A DNA stretch of 64,000 bases. Source: Euglena gracilis (Eukaryota; Euglenida; Euglenophyceae; Euglenales). Within the stretch, counting starts at the first letter, position 1. Each line of letters begins with the position of its first letter. The notes under the pieces are model-generated. The model made no database searches. It was not told the origin of the DNA and was given only the letters and a program-made list of their open reading frames with translations. The translations under genes and the position numbers were made by a program. The DNA lies in assembly GCA_039621445.1 (NCBI GenBank), contig CP154956.1, positions 65,922,257-65,986,256 on the forward strand, written 5' to 3'. Below, in pieces: positions 20,757-30,860 of the stretch.

Positions 20757-20945
20757 TTAGATTTTGGCATTGAGGTGACATTGAGGAAAGGTGGAGGTTG
20801 GAAAACCTCAACCTTAACCTCAACCTCAACTTCATCCTCAACCTCTATAGCAAAAACTACGTCTTAGATGCAGACTCCGTCCTGAGTCCTGCGTCTAAGA
20901 CGGGACTCAGGACGGAGTCTGCGTCTTAAGACGCAGTTTTTTTAA
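20757..20945. repeat. Two fold-backs: GAGGTTGAGG and GACGCAGACTCCGTC
   Basis: 20762-20850 folds GAGGTTGG against CCTCAACC strings. 20857-20945 is an inverted repeat of GTCTTA(A)GACGCAGACTCCG, a family also found near 27605, 30930, 43495 and 48095. Confidence 0.75.
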
Positions 20946-21004
20946 ATTTTCGTATTAGAGGCGCAGGGACTCAGGACGGAGTCTGCGGCTTTGACAGCGG
21001 AAGT

Positions 21005-21886
21005 CAGGGTTGGGCAATTTCTCCTCCCGGGCAATTATTTCTTTTTTTTGCGAAAAAAACGGGAAAATGGAAAATTGCGAATTAATACTCAACAATCGCG
21101 AAGTCCGCATGCGCGAATGGAATGGAAGTTGCTTTCCCTATTTTTCCCCCTCTTTTCTCCCCACAGGTCATGCCTGGTGGCAGAAGGTAGTCACTTATCT
21201 GGGAGGAATTGGAGCAGCACTTCACGGCTGTGCAGAAGAATGCACAAGGACTGTGGATCAAGGCGAAGTGCAATTATTGCAGCACATGGCTGCACATTGC
21301 CAACACCACCCGCATGCAGCTGCACTACCTGAACAAACACCGTGAGATGGTTATGCGAGTTCACACCGCCATGGAGGAGTCTGCGGACGGTGAGCCACTG
21401 AAGAAGCGAGTGCGGCTCGACCAGGGCATTGAACGGTTTGCAGAAGGAAAATTTCCAAAAAGCAGCCAGGAAAGAGCTGAACGTGCCTTGGAGATGTTGA
21501 AGTTACAGACAGGTCTTTCATATAATGTGCTGGAATGCAATGCCCTGCGGGAATTCACCCGCACCTTGAGGCAGGACTTCGAAGTACCGTCCCGCAGAAC
21601 GTTACAACGTCGATGTGAAGTCATTTACATGGAAGCCAGACAAGTTCCACTGCCGAAATTGCATTTTATGGGAAAATTTGGCTTGCAATTTTTGTGGAAT
21701 TATGTCCCCCGTGTCCTTGGAGCCTGCCACTGGCAGGCTGTGGAAGCAGCGATACAGTCCTGGGGCAAATGCACACTGTCCATTGATGGCTGGGAAGATC
21801 ATGCCAAGTGTGAGTCACTGGGCATCAGACTGGAATGTGTCGGCAGACTGACGACACATTTCTTGGACGACGCGAAGCTGAATTAG
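21005..21886 (+). mobile_element. hAT element, 5' part only
   Basis: It begins CAGGGTTGGGCAATTTC at 21005, a terminus of hAT type, and carries the transposase N-terminal half. Homology is lost after AAGCTGAATTAGGATCC, a junction repeated at 24620, 30820 and 36910, so the 3' part has been replaced. Confidence 0.6.
21191..21886 (+). pseudogene. hAT transposase, N-terminal half (BED finger + start of DDE core)
   Basis: The frame opens after an in-frame TAG at 21188-21190, so translation probably enters through a splice acceptor nearby (TCTCCCCACAG at about 21166, or GGTAG at 21190). SLIWEELEQHF precedes a BED-type finger C-x2-C-x14-H-x4-H (KCNYC...HYLNKH). Then LSYNVLECNALREFTRTL and VPSRRTLQRRCEVIY match the hAT pattern. 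TLSIDGWEDHAKCESLG holds the first catalytic Asp (DGW). The frame ends at 21886 inside a junction repeat, lacking the rest of the core and the dimerisation domain. Confidence 0.75.
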
Positions 21887-22069
21887 GATCCGCCGGAAAC
21901 CTCGGAATAAGAATATAAAAAAAAGGAATAAGAATATGTCAACCTTTCTTTTCCTTCGTCATTTCAGCCTGCTTTTTGATGCTTGCTGGCGGTTTTGGTC
22001 GCTTTTCATCAAATCTCTGGGTTGACATGGTCAAAAAATGGAAAGAAATCAGGGGGTCACGGGGGTAGC

Positions 22070-22155
22070 ACCCCCAGTAAATCGTTCGTTTGTGGGGGGG
22101 GGGACAATTGGCCATGGTTAATCGAAAAACGGTTAATCGCTTGCGACCCCCCCCA
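22070..22155. repeat. TTAATCG fold-back with CACGGGGGTAGCACCCCC
   Basis: GTAAATCGTTCGTTTGTGG...GGTTAATCGAAAAACGGTTAATCG belongs to a dispersed family also at 25845, 30585, 33290, 39733 and 42705. Confidence 0.6.
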
Positions 22156-22159
22156 ATGC

Positions 22160-22572
22160 TGCATAGAGGTAGAGGGATAGAGGTAGAGGTAGAGGTAGAG
22201 GTTTTCCAACCTCCTCTATCCCTCTATGTCACCTCTATGTCAAAAACCAAAGGAAAATGACTCAATAAAGGATTTTTTTTGCAAGCAAAGGGGAAACACA
22301 TGAAAGGTTTTCAGAATTGCTCAATGTGGTCACATAACTACGCCAACAACTTTCAAAACCACCAACCCGCATATAGTTTCTCATCCCCTCGCCGTTTTGC
22401 ATGCGTTTTCATGCAAAATTCCCATTTTCCGAGCAGATGGGGTGTTTTATGACCCTTTTTGGGGCCATTTTGGTACATTTTACAGACATAGAGGTGACAT
22501 AGAGGTAGAGGTAGAGGTAGAGGTGGTTGACATAGAGGTAGAGGCCTTTGACCTCTACCTCTACCTCTATGC
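22160..22572. repeat. GAGGTAGAGG fold-backs
   Basis: Two hairpins (22160-22240 and 22487-22572) pair GAGGTAGAGGTAGAGG with CCTCTACCTCTACC. Both recur inverted at 30158-30240 and 30484-30565. Confidence 0.85.
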
Positions 22573-22672
22573 AGCCCTGCCCCCCCCAGTTAATCGCTTC
22601 TTTTTCGTTGTCGGAAGAAGAAAAGTCGCGGTTTTGGGAACATTTCTTTCGGAAGATGGCAAGGTTGTGTTC

Positions 22673-22790
22673 TATAGAAAAATCGTGGGTGTAACCCGTA
22701 TACGGGCCGTATGACGGGTCATGGGCGTCGCAGGCGCCCATGACCCGTTATACGGCCCGTATACGGGTTACACCCACGATTTTTTCTATA
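22673..22790. repeat. Hairpin H2 beside T2
   Basis: 118 bp with arms beginning TATAGAAAAATCGTGGGTGT and a short loop near 22733. It lies eight bases from the T2 terminal repeat (CTAAGAGGCCCGACGCCTG at 22799), on the 5' side of the gene. Confidence 0.9.
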
Positions 22791-22894
22791 ATCGTGGACT
22801 AAGAGGCCCGACGCCTGCCCTGTATATCGTTGATTGGCTTGACGCATCGAATTAGGAGCAGTTTTTTTGCAAAAAAAAATCAAAAATTTCAGTC

Positions 22895-23055
22895 CACGAG
22901 GCGCCTGCCCTGTATTTCGTGGACTCAGTCCATGAAATACAGTGAAGGCGCCGGGGGGGGGGGGTCAGCGCCTGCCCTGTATTTTGTGGACTGAGTCCAC
23001 GAAATACAGGGCAGGCGCCAGGGGGGGGGGGCAACGCCTGCCCTGTTTCGTGGAG
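22895..23055. repeat. T2 family-specific palindromes
   Basis: Three inverted pairs of GCCTGCCCTGTATTTCGTGG around ACTCAGT/ACTGAGT, separated by G10-G12 runs. These play the place of the 33-bp arrays in T1. Confidence 0.85.
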
Positions 23056-23093
23056 TGAAACAATGTTCTTTTTCCAGATGCTTTTCTGTACTA

Positions 23094-23856
23094 ATGGCGA
23101 AACGCGCGGCTATCATCATGGATAGGATGCTCCCTCGTCCCCCGAAAACATCTGAATTTTTGGCCGTGTTGGAGAAAGTCATCGGCGACAGAAAAAAACC
23201 ACCAGTCGTCGATCCGGTTCACGGGACTTTGCTCCAACAAGTAGCAGCAAAAAAGGCATCTGGATCAGAGAATCAGGAGGCTTGTGCCTTGGCACATTTG
23301 ATGGATTTCCATCAGCTGTGTCAAGACCTACAGGCAGTGTACGATGATCTGGATGACTTTTTTGTTGCCTGGGCCGGCTGGATGATTGATCCTAGTTTGT
23401 TGGTTGACGGCGCAGCCCAAATCGGGCAGCTGCGGGATCAACGGTGGGCATAGGCCGTTCAAAGATTCAGAGCCATCGCAGTGAAAGCATCCTCCTTCCG
23501 CGGCTACTTGAATGCCGTGGGACGAGTTTACTCCTCAATCAAGCCAGAAACCCAAGTGGTGCCTTCCACCACCTCCCAGTTTCCAAAGTTCCAGCGGTTC
23601 TTTCAGTCTGCTTACACCCGTGAACTCACCAAAAAAGCGGCAAACCAGGCTGTGCACCCCCCCCCAAGAAATTTTGCAGGACGACGAGTTGCCACGGGTG
23701 TTGCCAAAAGTGGACTGGACAAAGCCCTTTGAGGCCCAACGGGCCAATATTTTGATTCTGGGTTTCTGCACGGGCTACCACCCAGAGGTTCTGCGGAGAC
23801 TGGAGGTTGATTCCTTTGTGGAATCTGTCACGGAGGAAGGCCGGAGGATGCTTACG
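23094..23856 (+). pseudogene. Tyrosine recombinase (T2), broken
   Basis: ATG at 23094 gives MAKRAAIIMDRMLPRPPKTS, then FLAVLEKVIGDRK, VVDPVHGTLLQQVAAKKASG and YDDLDDFFVAWAGW, the helical core-binding domain. An in-frame TAG lies at 23451-23453, where the T4 copy has sense codons. The same frame resumes with KASSFRGYLNAVGRVY, VVPSTTSQFPKF and TRELTKKA. A shift in the C-run near 23660 leads to FEAQRANILILGFCTGYHPE and VLRRLEVDSF. This is box I of tyrosine recombinases, but with His (codon 23779-23781) in the place of Arg in TGYRGE of T3. It reaches MLT before a possible GT donor at 23857. Box II (HxxR) and the Tyr are absent. Confidence 0.75.
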
Positions 23857-23947
23857 GTGAGCGTTGGTACGTCTTGGACGGGCTGCTCCTCCTTGGGGGG
23901 GGGGGGGGCTGTGCTTGTGTGAATACCACACAACCTCCGCACATCAG

Positions 23948-24260
23948 GGAGGACGCCATCGTCATCAAAGACGACCCCGACTGGGTCCCCCTGACGCAGC
24001 CGTCGCGTGCGGATTGGATGCGCGTGCCGCCGTTCAAGTTGGAGATGGACGCGGATGCGGTTGACCCGGTCGCTGTGCAGCGCAACCGTGCTCAGTGGGC
24101 CAAGCGGCTTGCGTGGGAGGCGCCTCCGGCTGCGCCAGAGGATCCTGCTAACCATGACCTTTCTGCTATGCCGTCCGTCTTCCCCATTGTAGCTGTGTCG
24201 TCCCATGACCCACTGCCAGGAAAAAAGCGCCCTAGGCCCGTGGATGTGTTGAAAAACTGA
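23948..24260 (+). CDS. Unrecognised C-terminal coding exon-like segment
   Basis: The plus frame from about 23951 reads DAIVIKDDPDWVPLTQPSRA, then PFKLEMDADAVDPVAVQRNR and AQWAKRLAWEAPPAAP, and ends GKKRPRPVDVLKN followed by TGA. It is GC-rich and protein-like, with a basic tail that could be a nuclear signal. It lies just after the T2 gene, and a GT-AG intron of about 90-95 bases (23857 to about 23950) could join them. It may be the T2 C-terminus or a captured exon. No catalytic HxxR/Y is seen. Confidence 0.4.
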
Positions 24261-24288
24261 CCCCCTGTGGCTGTCCTGTTCCCTTGTC

Positions 24289-24590
24289 GGCCCAGAGTGC
24301 TATCTACTCGGGAGAGGAAATCCACGATAGCCGCCCATCTGGCCGGTGTTCTGGCTACTTCTGGGTCTCGGATCCCAAGCCCTCCCAAGCGGACCGGCAG
24401 TGAGGCTTGCGCCCATTGTTTGTCATCCATTGGGCGGTGATGACCGACATTGTGTCCCGTAGGTAGGATGCTAGGATGCTGGAGAAGGAATGGCACTGTA
24501 CTTTGGCTGCCGAGATGCGCGTGGTTCTCAGCAAATCATTCACTTTGCAGGCATCAAGGCACTGCCTGAGCACGGTGAACTGAGCACGGT
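24289..24590 (-). pseudogene. Retroelement post-RT linker fragment
   Basis: The minus strand reads DACKVNDLLRTTRISA, QWAQASLPVRLGGLGIRDPE and RTPARWAAIVDFLSR, identical to 36467-36865. The pattern 'QASLP...GGLGIR' is the conserved region after the RT thumb. It is truncated on both sides. Confidence 0.8.
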
Positions 24591-24599
24591 GAACAGATT

Positions 24600-24895
24600 T
24601 TTTGGACGACGCGAAGCTGAATTAGGATCCGCCGGAAACCTCGGAATAAGAATATGGGCCGCCGGGCAGATTTTGGCCGCCGTCTGTGGTCTTCTGAACC
24701 AGAATCCTTTCTAAATAGTAGTGGTAACATGATGGTTAAACATGGGGAACACGTGAAAGATGACACATTTCCCATTTTGCTGCACTTTGCAACGTTGATG
24801 AGAGTGCTCTGGGCGGTGCACCAACCAAAAATTGATGAGCACCAAGAGGAACCAAGAGATGCTACCTTGTATGGTGATATTTTTGGGAACCACCC
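24600..24895 (+). pseudogene. hAT-derived fragment
   Basis: It begins with the junction GACGCGAAGCTGAATTAGG, also at the end of the 21191-21886 hAT frame, and continues with a segment encoding AAVCGLLNQNPF and GEHVKDDTFPIL-like words over mixed frames. The same segment occurs at 31463-31744 (minus strand, a better frame) and 36887-37183. It is probably an internal part of the hAT gene, but no domain signature is clear. Confidence 0.45.
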
Positions 24896-24923
24896 TCTGG
24901 GCCACTTGGGAAAGAAAAAAATA

Positions 24924-25135
24924 CCCTCACCCCCCCCTCAAAGTGACCCCCCCCTTGGAGTGGCCAAAAATTTTGGCAAATTTGTTTCCCCCCCTCAAAG
25001 TGGCCATTTTTTCTTGGCGCCAAAGGCGCCAAAGCCCAAAAATTGACCCCCCCCCCTCCCAAAGTGTCCCCTCCCCCAAAGTGGCCGTTTTGGGGATTTG
25101 TGGTGCCTGGAGGGCGACCACTTTGAGGGGGGGGG
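24924..25135. mobile_element. MITE of the TA/CCCTCACCCC family
   Basis: TA at 24922-24923 and 25136-25137. The left end is CCCTCACCCCCCC; the right end has lost the TGAGGG part. Internal CAAAGTGGCC words and a GGCGCCAAAGGCGCC palindrome are present. The second copy of this MITE (from about 37215) received the 2.1-kb insertion. Confidence 0.7.
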
Positions 25136-25137
25136 TA

Positions 25138-25640
25138 TGCCAAACTCCATTGGGGTTCGGTAGCAAAGTTCGGTTCAGAGGTTCGGCAGGTTCGGCATGG
25201 CAAAATGGGGACCCCCCCCCTGGTCAGCCAACCCCCTCGGCACGGCATGCCGAACCATACCAATGAATTTTCCTTTGGGAAATTCCGGCTGTCCGCCACG
25301 GTGGACACCCCCCCAGGGACTGACCCCTCGGCACGGCAAAATGGGGACCCCCCCCCTTGGCCGAGGGTCCTCGTCAAACGTGCCGAACCTCCATTCGGGC
25401 AGCCTTGGAGTTTCAAGATGTCCGCATCACATATGTCTCAGAATTTCTGCATCATTGGGATGTTTCCGGGTCCAAATATTGTGAACACAGTTTTCTAGGT
25501 CAGAGTCCGTGTTTAGAAACCCAGATTTAGGTCAGAGTCTGTGTTTCTAAACACATACTTCGGCACGCCAAAGTCTGTGTTTAGAAACACAGACTTTGAC
25601 CAAAGCCATGTTGCTATAAACACAGCCTTAAGCAGAGGCC
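25138..25640. repeat. GGCACGGCAAAATGGGGACCCCCC repeats and CACAGACT fold-back
   Basis: GGTTCGGCATGGCAAAATGG, then GGACCCCCCC recurs at 25195-25220 and 25330-25360; relatives are near 39610 and 53190. 25495-25615 folds TCTGTGTTTAGAAACACAGA-type words back on each other. No gene is recognised. Confidence 0.5.
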
Positions 25641-26580
25641 TCTTCCTGCAGCATTTTTTTTGTGGGGAACGGGGAAGGTGTGTCTGTCTAAGCACTCACC
25701 GGCGGACCTCCGCTTTTCGGGAAGCGCAGAAGGGGTGCGTTGTTTGTCCCCGCGGGCCCCGGGGGGGGGGGGCGTTTTAAAACCCTGCGGTAATTGTCTT
25801 TGCGGCAATTGTCGATCCCCTCTCTAGATGCATGCAAGGTTGGATGGTTAACCGAAAAACGGTTAATTGCTTGTGACCCCCCCCCGTGGGGGTGGTGCGG
25901 GTCACGGGGGGGGGGGGGGGCGGTCACGGGGGAAGTATGCCACTTTGGAGGTAGCGGGAGGCAGCATCCATGATGTTGCATCTCATCACGAGAAGGGCGG
26001 CACGCGTCCTGAAATCAGTGATTTTCGGGTCAAAAAGTGGTTATTTTTGGCCATTTGGACCATTTTTGAACAAAAAAGTGCTTTTTGGTCCGAAAGTGGT
26101 CATTTATGGGTGATTTTTATGTCCAACATTGGTCATTTTTTTCATTTTTTGAAAGGGAATTTTGTTAGGATTTTCTTGACCGTCATTTTTTTTGGGGATG
26201 CATTTTGGGCCATTTTTGAAAAAGTGGCCAAAAAATTCTGTTTTGGGTGTGGAAATGCACCAATTTTTTGGCACTTTTTAGAGGACAAGTTTTTTTGGCC
26301 ATTTTTGGGTTTGAAACTGCGTTGGGCGTTGGGTGCCAGAACAGGGGTTTGGTTGTCTAAATGGAAAATTCTTTTTTGTTTCTTCCACAAAAATTTCATG
26401 TTTCCTCACCCCCCCTTTTCGCCATGAAATTATTTCTTACTTGCGAAATCTCCCCTTTTGCCAATGAGACATATTTTGGGTCAAATATCAAACGCCCCCA
26501 AAAAAACAACGCCATTTTTTGGGTGGAAAAATTTTCCCCTTTCAAGTCTTTCCATCTTTTGACCGTGTCAAGCAACAAAA
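25641..26580. other. Unassigned; G-runs and GGCCATTTTTG repeats
   Basis: 25740-25930 holds G12-G15 runs, a TTAATTGC word and GTCACGGGGG words. 26005-26320 is a T-rich run of GGTCATTTTT/GGCCATTTTT words that resembles 42355-42545. No gene is recognised. Confidence 0.4.
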
Positions 26581-26582
26581 TA

Positions 26583-26794
26583 CCCTCACCCCCCCTCAAA
26601 GTGTCCTCCCCCCAAAGTGGCCAAAAATTTTGGCAAATTTCAGGTTACCCCCCCCCAAAGTGGCCATTTTCCTTTGGCGCCAAAGTCGCCGGAGGCCAAA
26701 ACTTGCCCCCCCCCCCAAAGTGTCCCCCCTGCCAGAGTGGCCATTTTGGGGTCACGGTGCCTGGAGGGTGGCCACTTTGAGGGGGGGGTGAGGG
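26583..26794. mobile_element. MITE of the TA/CCCTCACCCC family, complete copy
   Basis: TA at 26581-26582 and 26795-26796 flanks 212 bp with inverted ends CCCTCACCCCCC / GGGGGGGTGAGGG. It is the cleanest member, and 17274-17495 is a close inverted copy. Confidence 0.85.
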
Positions 26795-26914
26795 TAGATG
26801 AAAATTGACCAAAACCGCCATCAAGCCTCAACAAGCAGGCTAAAATGATGAATGAAAAGAAAGGCTGAAGTAACACAGGTTGATGCATTGTGAAAATTGA
26901 AGGCTCGATTCTCG

Positions 26915-27029
26915 GGTCATGGGGGGGTCACGGGGGGGGTCACGGGGGGGGGGGTCACGGGGGTAGCACCCCCATTGGGTTAGTTTTTCCCCACAGGGTG
27001 CTATGGGGGTGGTTCGGGTCGGGTGGGTC

Positions 27030-27068
<39 letters not shown>

Positions 27069-27330
27069 CACGGGGGGAACACCACATTTTGGGTGGCAAA
27101 ATTAGGAATCACCGAGCCGGAATTTTTGCGGAAAAATCCACAAATTAAGAATCCCTGCACCTGAAATTAGGATTTGGACACCAAATTAGGAATCACCAAG
27201 CCAAAGTTTGAAAAATTTACGCCTAAAAATTAGGAATCTGCCTGGGCATTTTCTTGAATTAGGCATCACCGGCCAAAAAAATTCCCTACAAAATTTCTCA
27301 GAAAAGGGAAATCCTTGTTCGGGTCACGGG
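26915..27330. repeat. GTCACGGGGG array, 37-base poly-G and TTAGGAATC series
   Basis: GTCACGGGGGG words occupy 26925-26970, a run of about 37 G lies at 27031-27067, and ATTAGGAATC/ATTAGGCATC words occur about every 40 bases in 27100-27290. The same combination recurs at 38890-39195 and, inverted, in 34896-35242. Confidence 0.7.
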
Positions 27331-27604
27331 GGGCCCTGTGGGCCTCAGCAGGAGGCAGTCACTTACCATGCCCCCTCCCCGAGCTATTCACACATGGTAA
27401 TGGGAATCGCTCAATGGTAAGGCACTTTTTTGGAGGGAGCATAAGAAATTGTGTCCAAAAGTGGGAAGAATCATCTTCTAGAGTTGATTTTGTCGCAACT
27501 CATGATTAAGCCACACAAAAATTCTTGCTAAAGTTGACCCCTCTTGGGGTCTCAGGATTTTGGGTCAAAATTAGGGCAAGGCTGGATTGAGGTATTGAGG
27601 TTAA

Positions 27605-27715
27605 GTCTGCGTCTTAGGCGCAGGGACTCAGGACGGAGTCTGCGTCTAAGACGCAGGACTTCAGGCAGGACGGAGTCTGCGTCTTAAGACGCAGACTCCG
27701 TCCTGAGTACTTCGT
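27605..27715. repeat. GACGCAGACTCCGTCCTGAG fold-back
   Basis: Three inverted copies of GTCTGCGTCTTAAGACGCAG-type words. No TR gene is adjacent. Confidence 0.75.
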
Positions 27716-27731
27716 CATAAGGAAAATGTGA

Positions 27732-28357
27732 TTGAATGAACTGAATCAAAAGGAGAATGGTGTGAAAACGAAGCTAATAAGTCCTTCAAAAACTCTTTGT
27801 GCCATTGTCAATGGGGAATCACCATCCAAAACGCAAAGGGAATGCCACGAGGAGCCGCAACGTCGCAAGGTTATTGTGACGTGCAAAACGGCAATTGTGC
27901 CGTGGGCATTCTGAGCACATTTGCCAAAAACGTTGCAGCTGATGGAGGGGTAAAATGAACAGCAACACGTATTGCTACACTGGACAGCCTCTCACAACTC
28001 ACTTCTCCCTGACAATGGCGACAACCCCAGCTGTCATACCGGCCTCGTGGTCGGTCAAAACCGCCACGGACTCCTTTCGTGCCATGAAATTGCGGGACCT
28101 TGTGCAAGCAGCATTAAAAAAGTACAAACTCTGGAATCTGTTTGCTTGCACTGGGGACAATGCCGTGTTCGGGACGCGTAGTCTTGTACGCCGAAGCCAA
28201 TGTGTTGACAGTTGTTCTTAAGGTTGTGGGGCTCCATTCCCCAACAGCAACACCACTGGCTCGACAAATTTCCTTCCTCTGTTGTAGGGCTGATTCTCGC
28301 TCCTATTGGTTGTCCAAAACACAATCCACTGACAGCGTCCACTGGATGTGTGTGTGA
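27732..28357 (+). pseudogene. hAT transposase middle fragment
   Basis: Mixed plus frames give TATDSFRAMKLRDLVQAALK, KYKLWNLFACTGDNAVF and then VVGLHSPTATPL. 'L...L...L..Y.L......TGDNA' resembles the hAT core where the second catalytic Asp sits in a (T)DNA motif. The frames are shifted several times, so it is a relic. A hAT-type terminus CAGGGTTGGGCGGG starts at about 28389 just beyond, in the orientation of a separate element. Assignment is by motif only. Confidence 0.4.
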
Positions 28358-29228
28358 GAGAAAGATAATTTAAAAAAACTTCCGGCAGGGTTGGGCGGGA
28401 AATTTCCGAACGGAAATTTCTTGGAGAATTTCTCCTAAAATTTTCCCTGGGCCTGGAAAATTTTTTTTCCTACAATTTCCCTACAAGGAGAAAAATTGCT
28501 CCGTAGCCCTAAAGAAAAAAATCCCACCTTCCGCTGCTCGCCACCAGGCTTCATTTTAAGTCAGCAGACCACGCCCCCCCCCCCCCGCGTCGGAGGCGCT
28601 GGGTATACCGTTTTGGCGCAAAGCGCCGAAAATATTTGCAAATTTCCTTTCACGCGCTCGGGTCCCCCCCCCTCGGGGAGTCCCGCCGCCGTCCTGGGGT
28701 GCTTGCAAATTTTTTGGCCCCCCTTTTTTAACAGTTTGATTTGGAATTTTGGGAATTCCCTTCGTTCAAGGCGTAAGCAAAATCGATTCCGTGACAAAGT
28801 TCACATGAAGACGGCGCGCTGAGGAGCACGTTATTTTGGCAACAGAAAAGCATTGTTTGCAGGCTTCAGCTCGACCGGAAACAGATTCCATCAAGCAGAA
28901 CAGCGTTTTTTTTCTCCAAACGTAACAACTGGGTTTCCATGAAGCACACAAACATGTGCCAACCCATCTGGCTCCCATGAAACAGGCCAACACGAGACAA
29001 CACAAACACTTCTGTGAAAGAGACCAACACGAAAGGCATCAGATGACTGCATGAAAAACCAACCCACTTGAGAATAGTCTACGAAAACTGAAGCCTGGAT
29101 CTGTCTTACGAATAGTTCTTTATGAAAGTTATCCGCCGTGAGCCAGCCGCAGTGCCGGAAAGTGGGCAACCCCCCCCCTCCCGGGAGCAACCCACCGACT
29201 GTCCCCCCCCAAAACCGCGAATAGTGTG
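28358..29228. other. Unassigned; hAT-like terminus and G-run repeats
   Basis: CAGGGTTGGGCGGGAAATTT lies near 28389, followed by an AATTTCC fold-back to 28490. 28570-28720 is rich in C/G runs. The 127-codon minus frame at 28891-29274 enters TR sequence (KASSFRGYLNAVGRA) only in its first residues; the rest is unrelated. Confidence 0.4.
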
Positions 29229-29234
29229 CTCGTC

Positions 29235-29661
29235 CCACGGCATTCAAGTAGCCGCGGAAGGAGGATGCTTTCACTGTGATGGCTCTGAATCTTTGAACGG
29301 CCTATGCCCACCGTTGATCCCACAGTTGCCTGATTTGGGCTGCGCCGTCAACCAACAAACTAGGATCAATCATCCAGCCGGCCCAGGCAACAAAAAAGTC
29401 ATCCCGATCATCGTACACTGCCTGTAGGTCTTGACACAGCTGATGGAAATCCATCAAATGTGCCAAGGCACAAGCCTCCTGATTCTCTGATCCAGATGCC
29501 TTTTTTGCTGCTACTTGTTGGAGCAAAGTCCCGTGAACCGGATCGACGACTGGTGGTTTTTTTCTGTCGCCGATGACTTTCTCCAACACGGCCAAAAATT
29601 CAGATGTTTTCGGGGGACGAGGGAGCATCCTATCCATGATGATAGCCGCGCGTTTCGCCAT
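29235..29661 (-). pseudogene. Tyrosine recombinase fragment (T5)
   Basis: The ATG at 29659-29661 begins MAKRAAIIMDRMLPRP and follows T2 almost residue for residue (one visible change is YDDRDDFF for YDDLDDFF). It has the same in-frame TAG (29302-29304) as T2. It then reads KASSFRGYLNAVGRA and stops being homologous at the duplication edge. Box I is absent. The shared stop means the duplication came after that mutation, or that the TAG is tolerated. Confidence 0.75.
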
Positions 29662-29961
29662 TAGTACAGAAAAGCATCTGGAAAAAGAACATTGTTTCAC
29701 TCCATGAAATGCAGGGCAGGCGTTGCCCCCCCCTGGCGCCTGCCCTGTATTTCGTGGACTCAGTCCACAAAATACAGGGCAGGCGCTGACCCCCCCCCCG
29801 GCGCCTTCACTGTATTTCATGGACTGAGTCCACGAAATACAGGGCAGGCGCCTCGTGGACTGAAATTTTTGATTTTTTTTTGCAAAAAAACTGCTCCTAA
29901 TTCGATGCGTCAAGCCAATCAACGATATACAGGGCAGGCGTCGGGCCTCTTAGTCCACGAT

Positions 29962-30051
29962 TATAGAAAAAATCGTGGGTGTAACCCGTATACGGGGCCG
30001 TATAACGGGTCATACGGCCCGTATACGGGTTACACCCACGATTTTTCTATA
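29962..30051. repeat. Hairpin H2' beside T5
   Basis: The same outer arms as H2 (TATAGAAAAAATCGTGGGTG), but the central 28 bases are lost, leaving a 90-bp hairpin. It lies next to GAGGCCCGACGCCTG on the gene's 5' side. Confidence 0.9.
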
Positions 30052-30860
30052 GAACACAACCTTGCCATCTTCCGAAAGAAATGTTCCCAAAACCGCGACT
30101 TTTCTTCTTCCGACAACGAAAAAGAAGCGATTAACTGGGGGGGGCAGGGCTGCATAGAGGTAGAGGTAGAGGTCAAAGGCCTCTACCTCTATGTCAACCA
30201 CCTCTACCTCTACCTCTACCTCTATGTCACCTCTATGTCTGTAAAATGTACCAAAATGGCCCCAAAAAGGGTCATAAAACACCCCATCTGCTCGGAAAAT
30301 GGGAATTTTGCATGAAAACGCATGCAAAACGGCGAGGGGATGAGAAACTATATGCGGGTTGGTGGTTTTGAAAGTTGTTGGCGTAGTTATGTGACCACAT
30401 TGAGCAATTCTGAAAACCTTTCATGTGTTTCCCCTTTGCTTGCAAAAAAAATCCTTTATTGAGTCATTTTCCTTTGGTTTTTGACATAGAGGTGACATAG
30501 AGGGATAGAGGAGGTTGGAAAACCTCTACCTCTACCTCTACCTCTATCCCTCTACCTCTATGCAGCATTGGGGGGGGTCGCAAGCGATTAACCGTTTTTC
30601 GATTAACCATGGCCAATTGTCCCCCCCCCACAAACGAACGATTTACTGGGGGTGCTACCCCCGTGACCCCCTGATTTCTTTCCATTTTTTGACCATGTCA
30701 ACCCAGAGATTTGATGAAAAGCGACCAAAACCGCCAGCAAGCATCAAAAAGCAGGCTGAAATGATGAAGGAAAAGAAAGGTTGACATATTCTTATTCCGA
30801 GGTTTCCGGCGGATCCTAATTCAGCTTCGCGTCGTCCAAGAAATGTGTCGTCAGTCTGCC

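Larger units (their letters stand above)
21842..23526 (+). repeat. Segment B, inverted duplicate of 29229-30860
   Basis: About 1.65 kb is nearly identical, in opposite orientation, to 29229-30860. It includes the GAGGTAGAGG fold-backs, the hairpin, the TR 5' end and a shared TAG stop. The B hairpin has a longer centre than its partner. Confidence 0.9.
22799..23856 (+). mobile_element. Tyrosine-recombinase element T2, 3' end lost
   Basis: The left terminus GAGGCCCGACGCCTGCCCTG matches T1 and T4. 22895-23055 holds three palindromes built from GCGCCTGCCCTGTATTTCGT and its inverse, separated by runs of G. No matching right terminus is found before the retroelement fragment at 24289, so the 3' end was lost. 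Confidence 0.7.
24289..25314. repeat. Segment C, direct duplicate of 36577-37328 plus 39440-39727
   Basis: The two copies are nearly identical in the same orientation. The second copy is split by the 2.1-kb element at 37329-39439, which duplicated GCGCCAAA. Segment C therefore shows the empty target site. Confidence 0.9.
29229..30860 (-). repeat. Segment B', inverted duplicate of 21842-23526
   Basis: It matches B through the hAT junction, both GAGGTA fold-backs, the hairpin, terminal repeat, palindromes and TR 5' part. The homology ends after GGGACGAG. B and B' are separated by 5.7 kb and could pair as a large stem. Confidence 0.9.
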
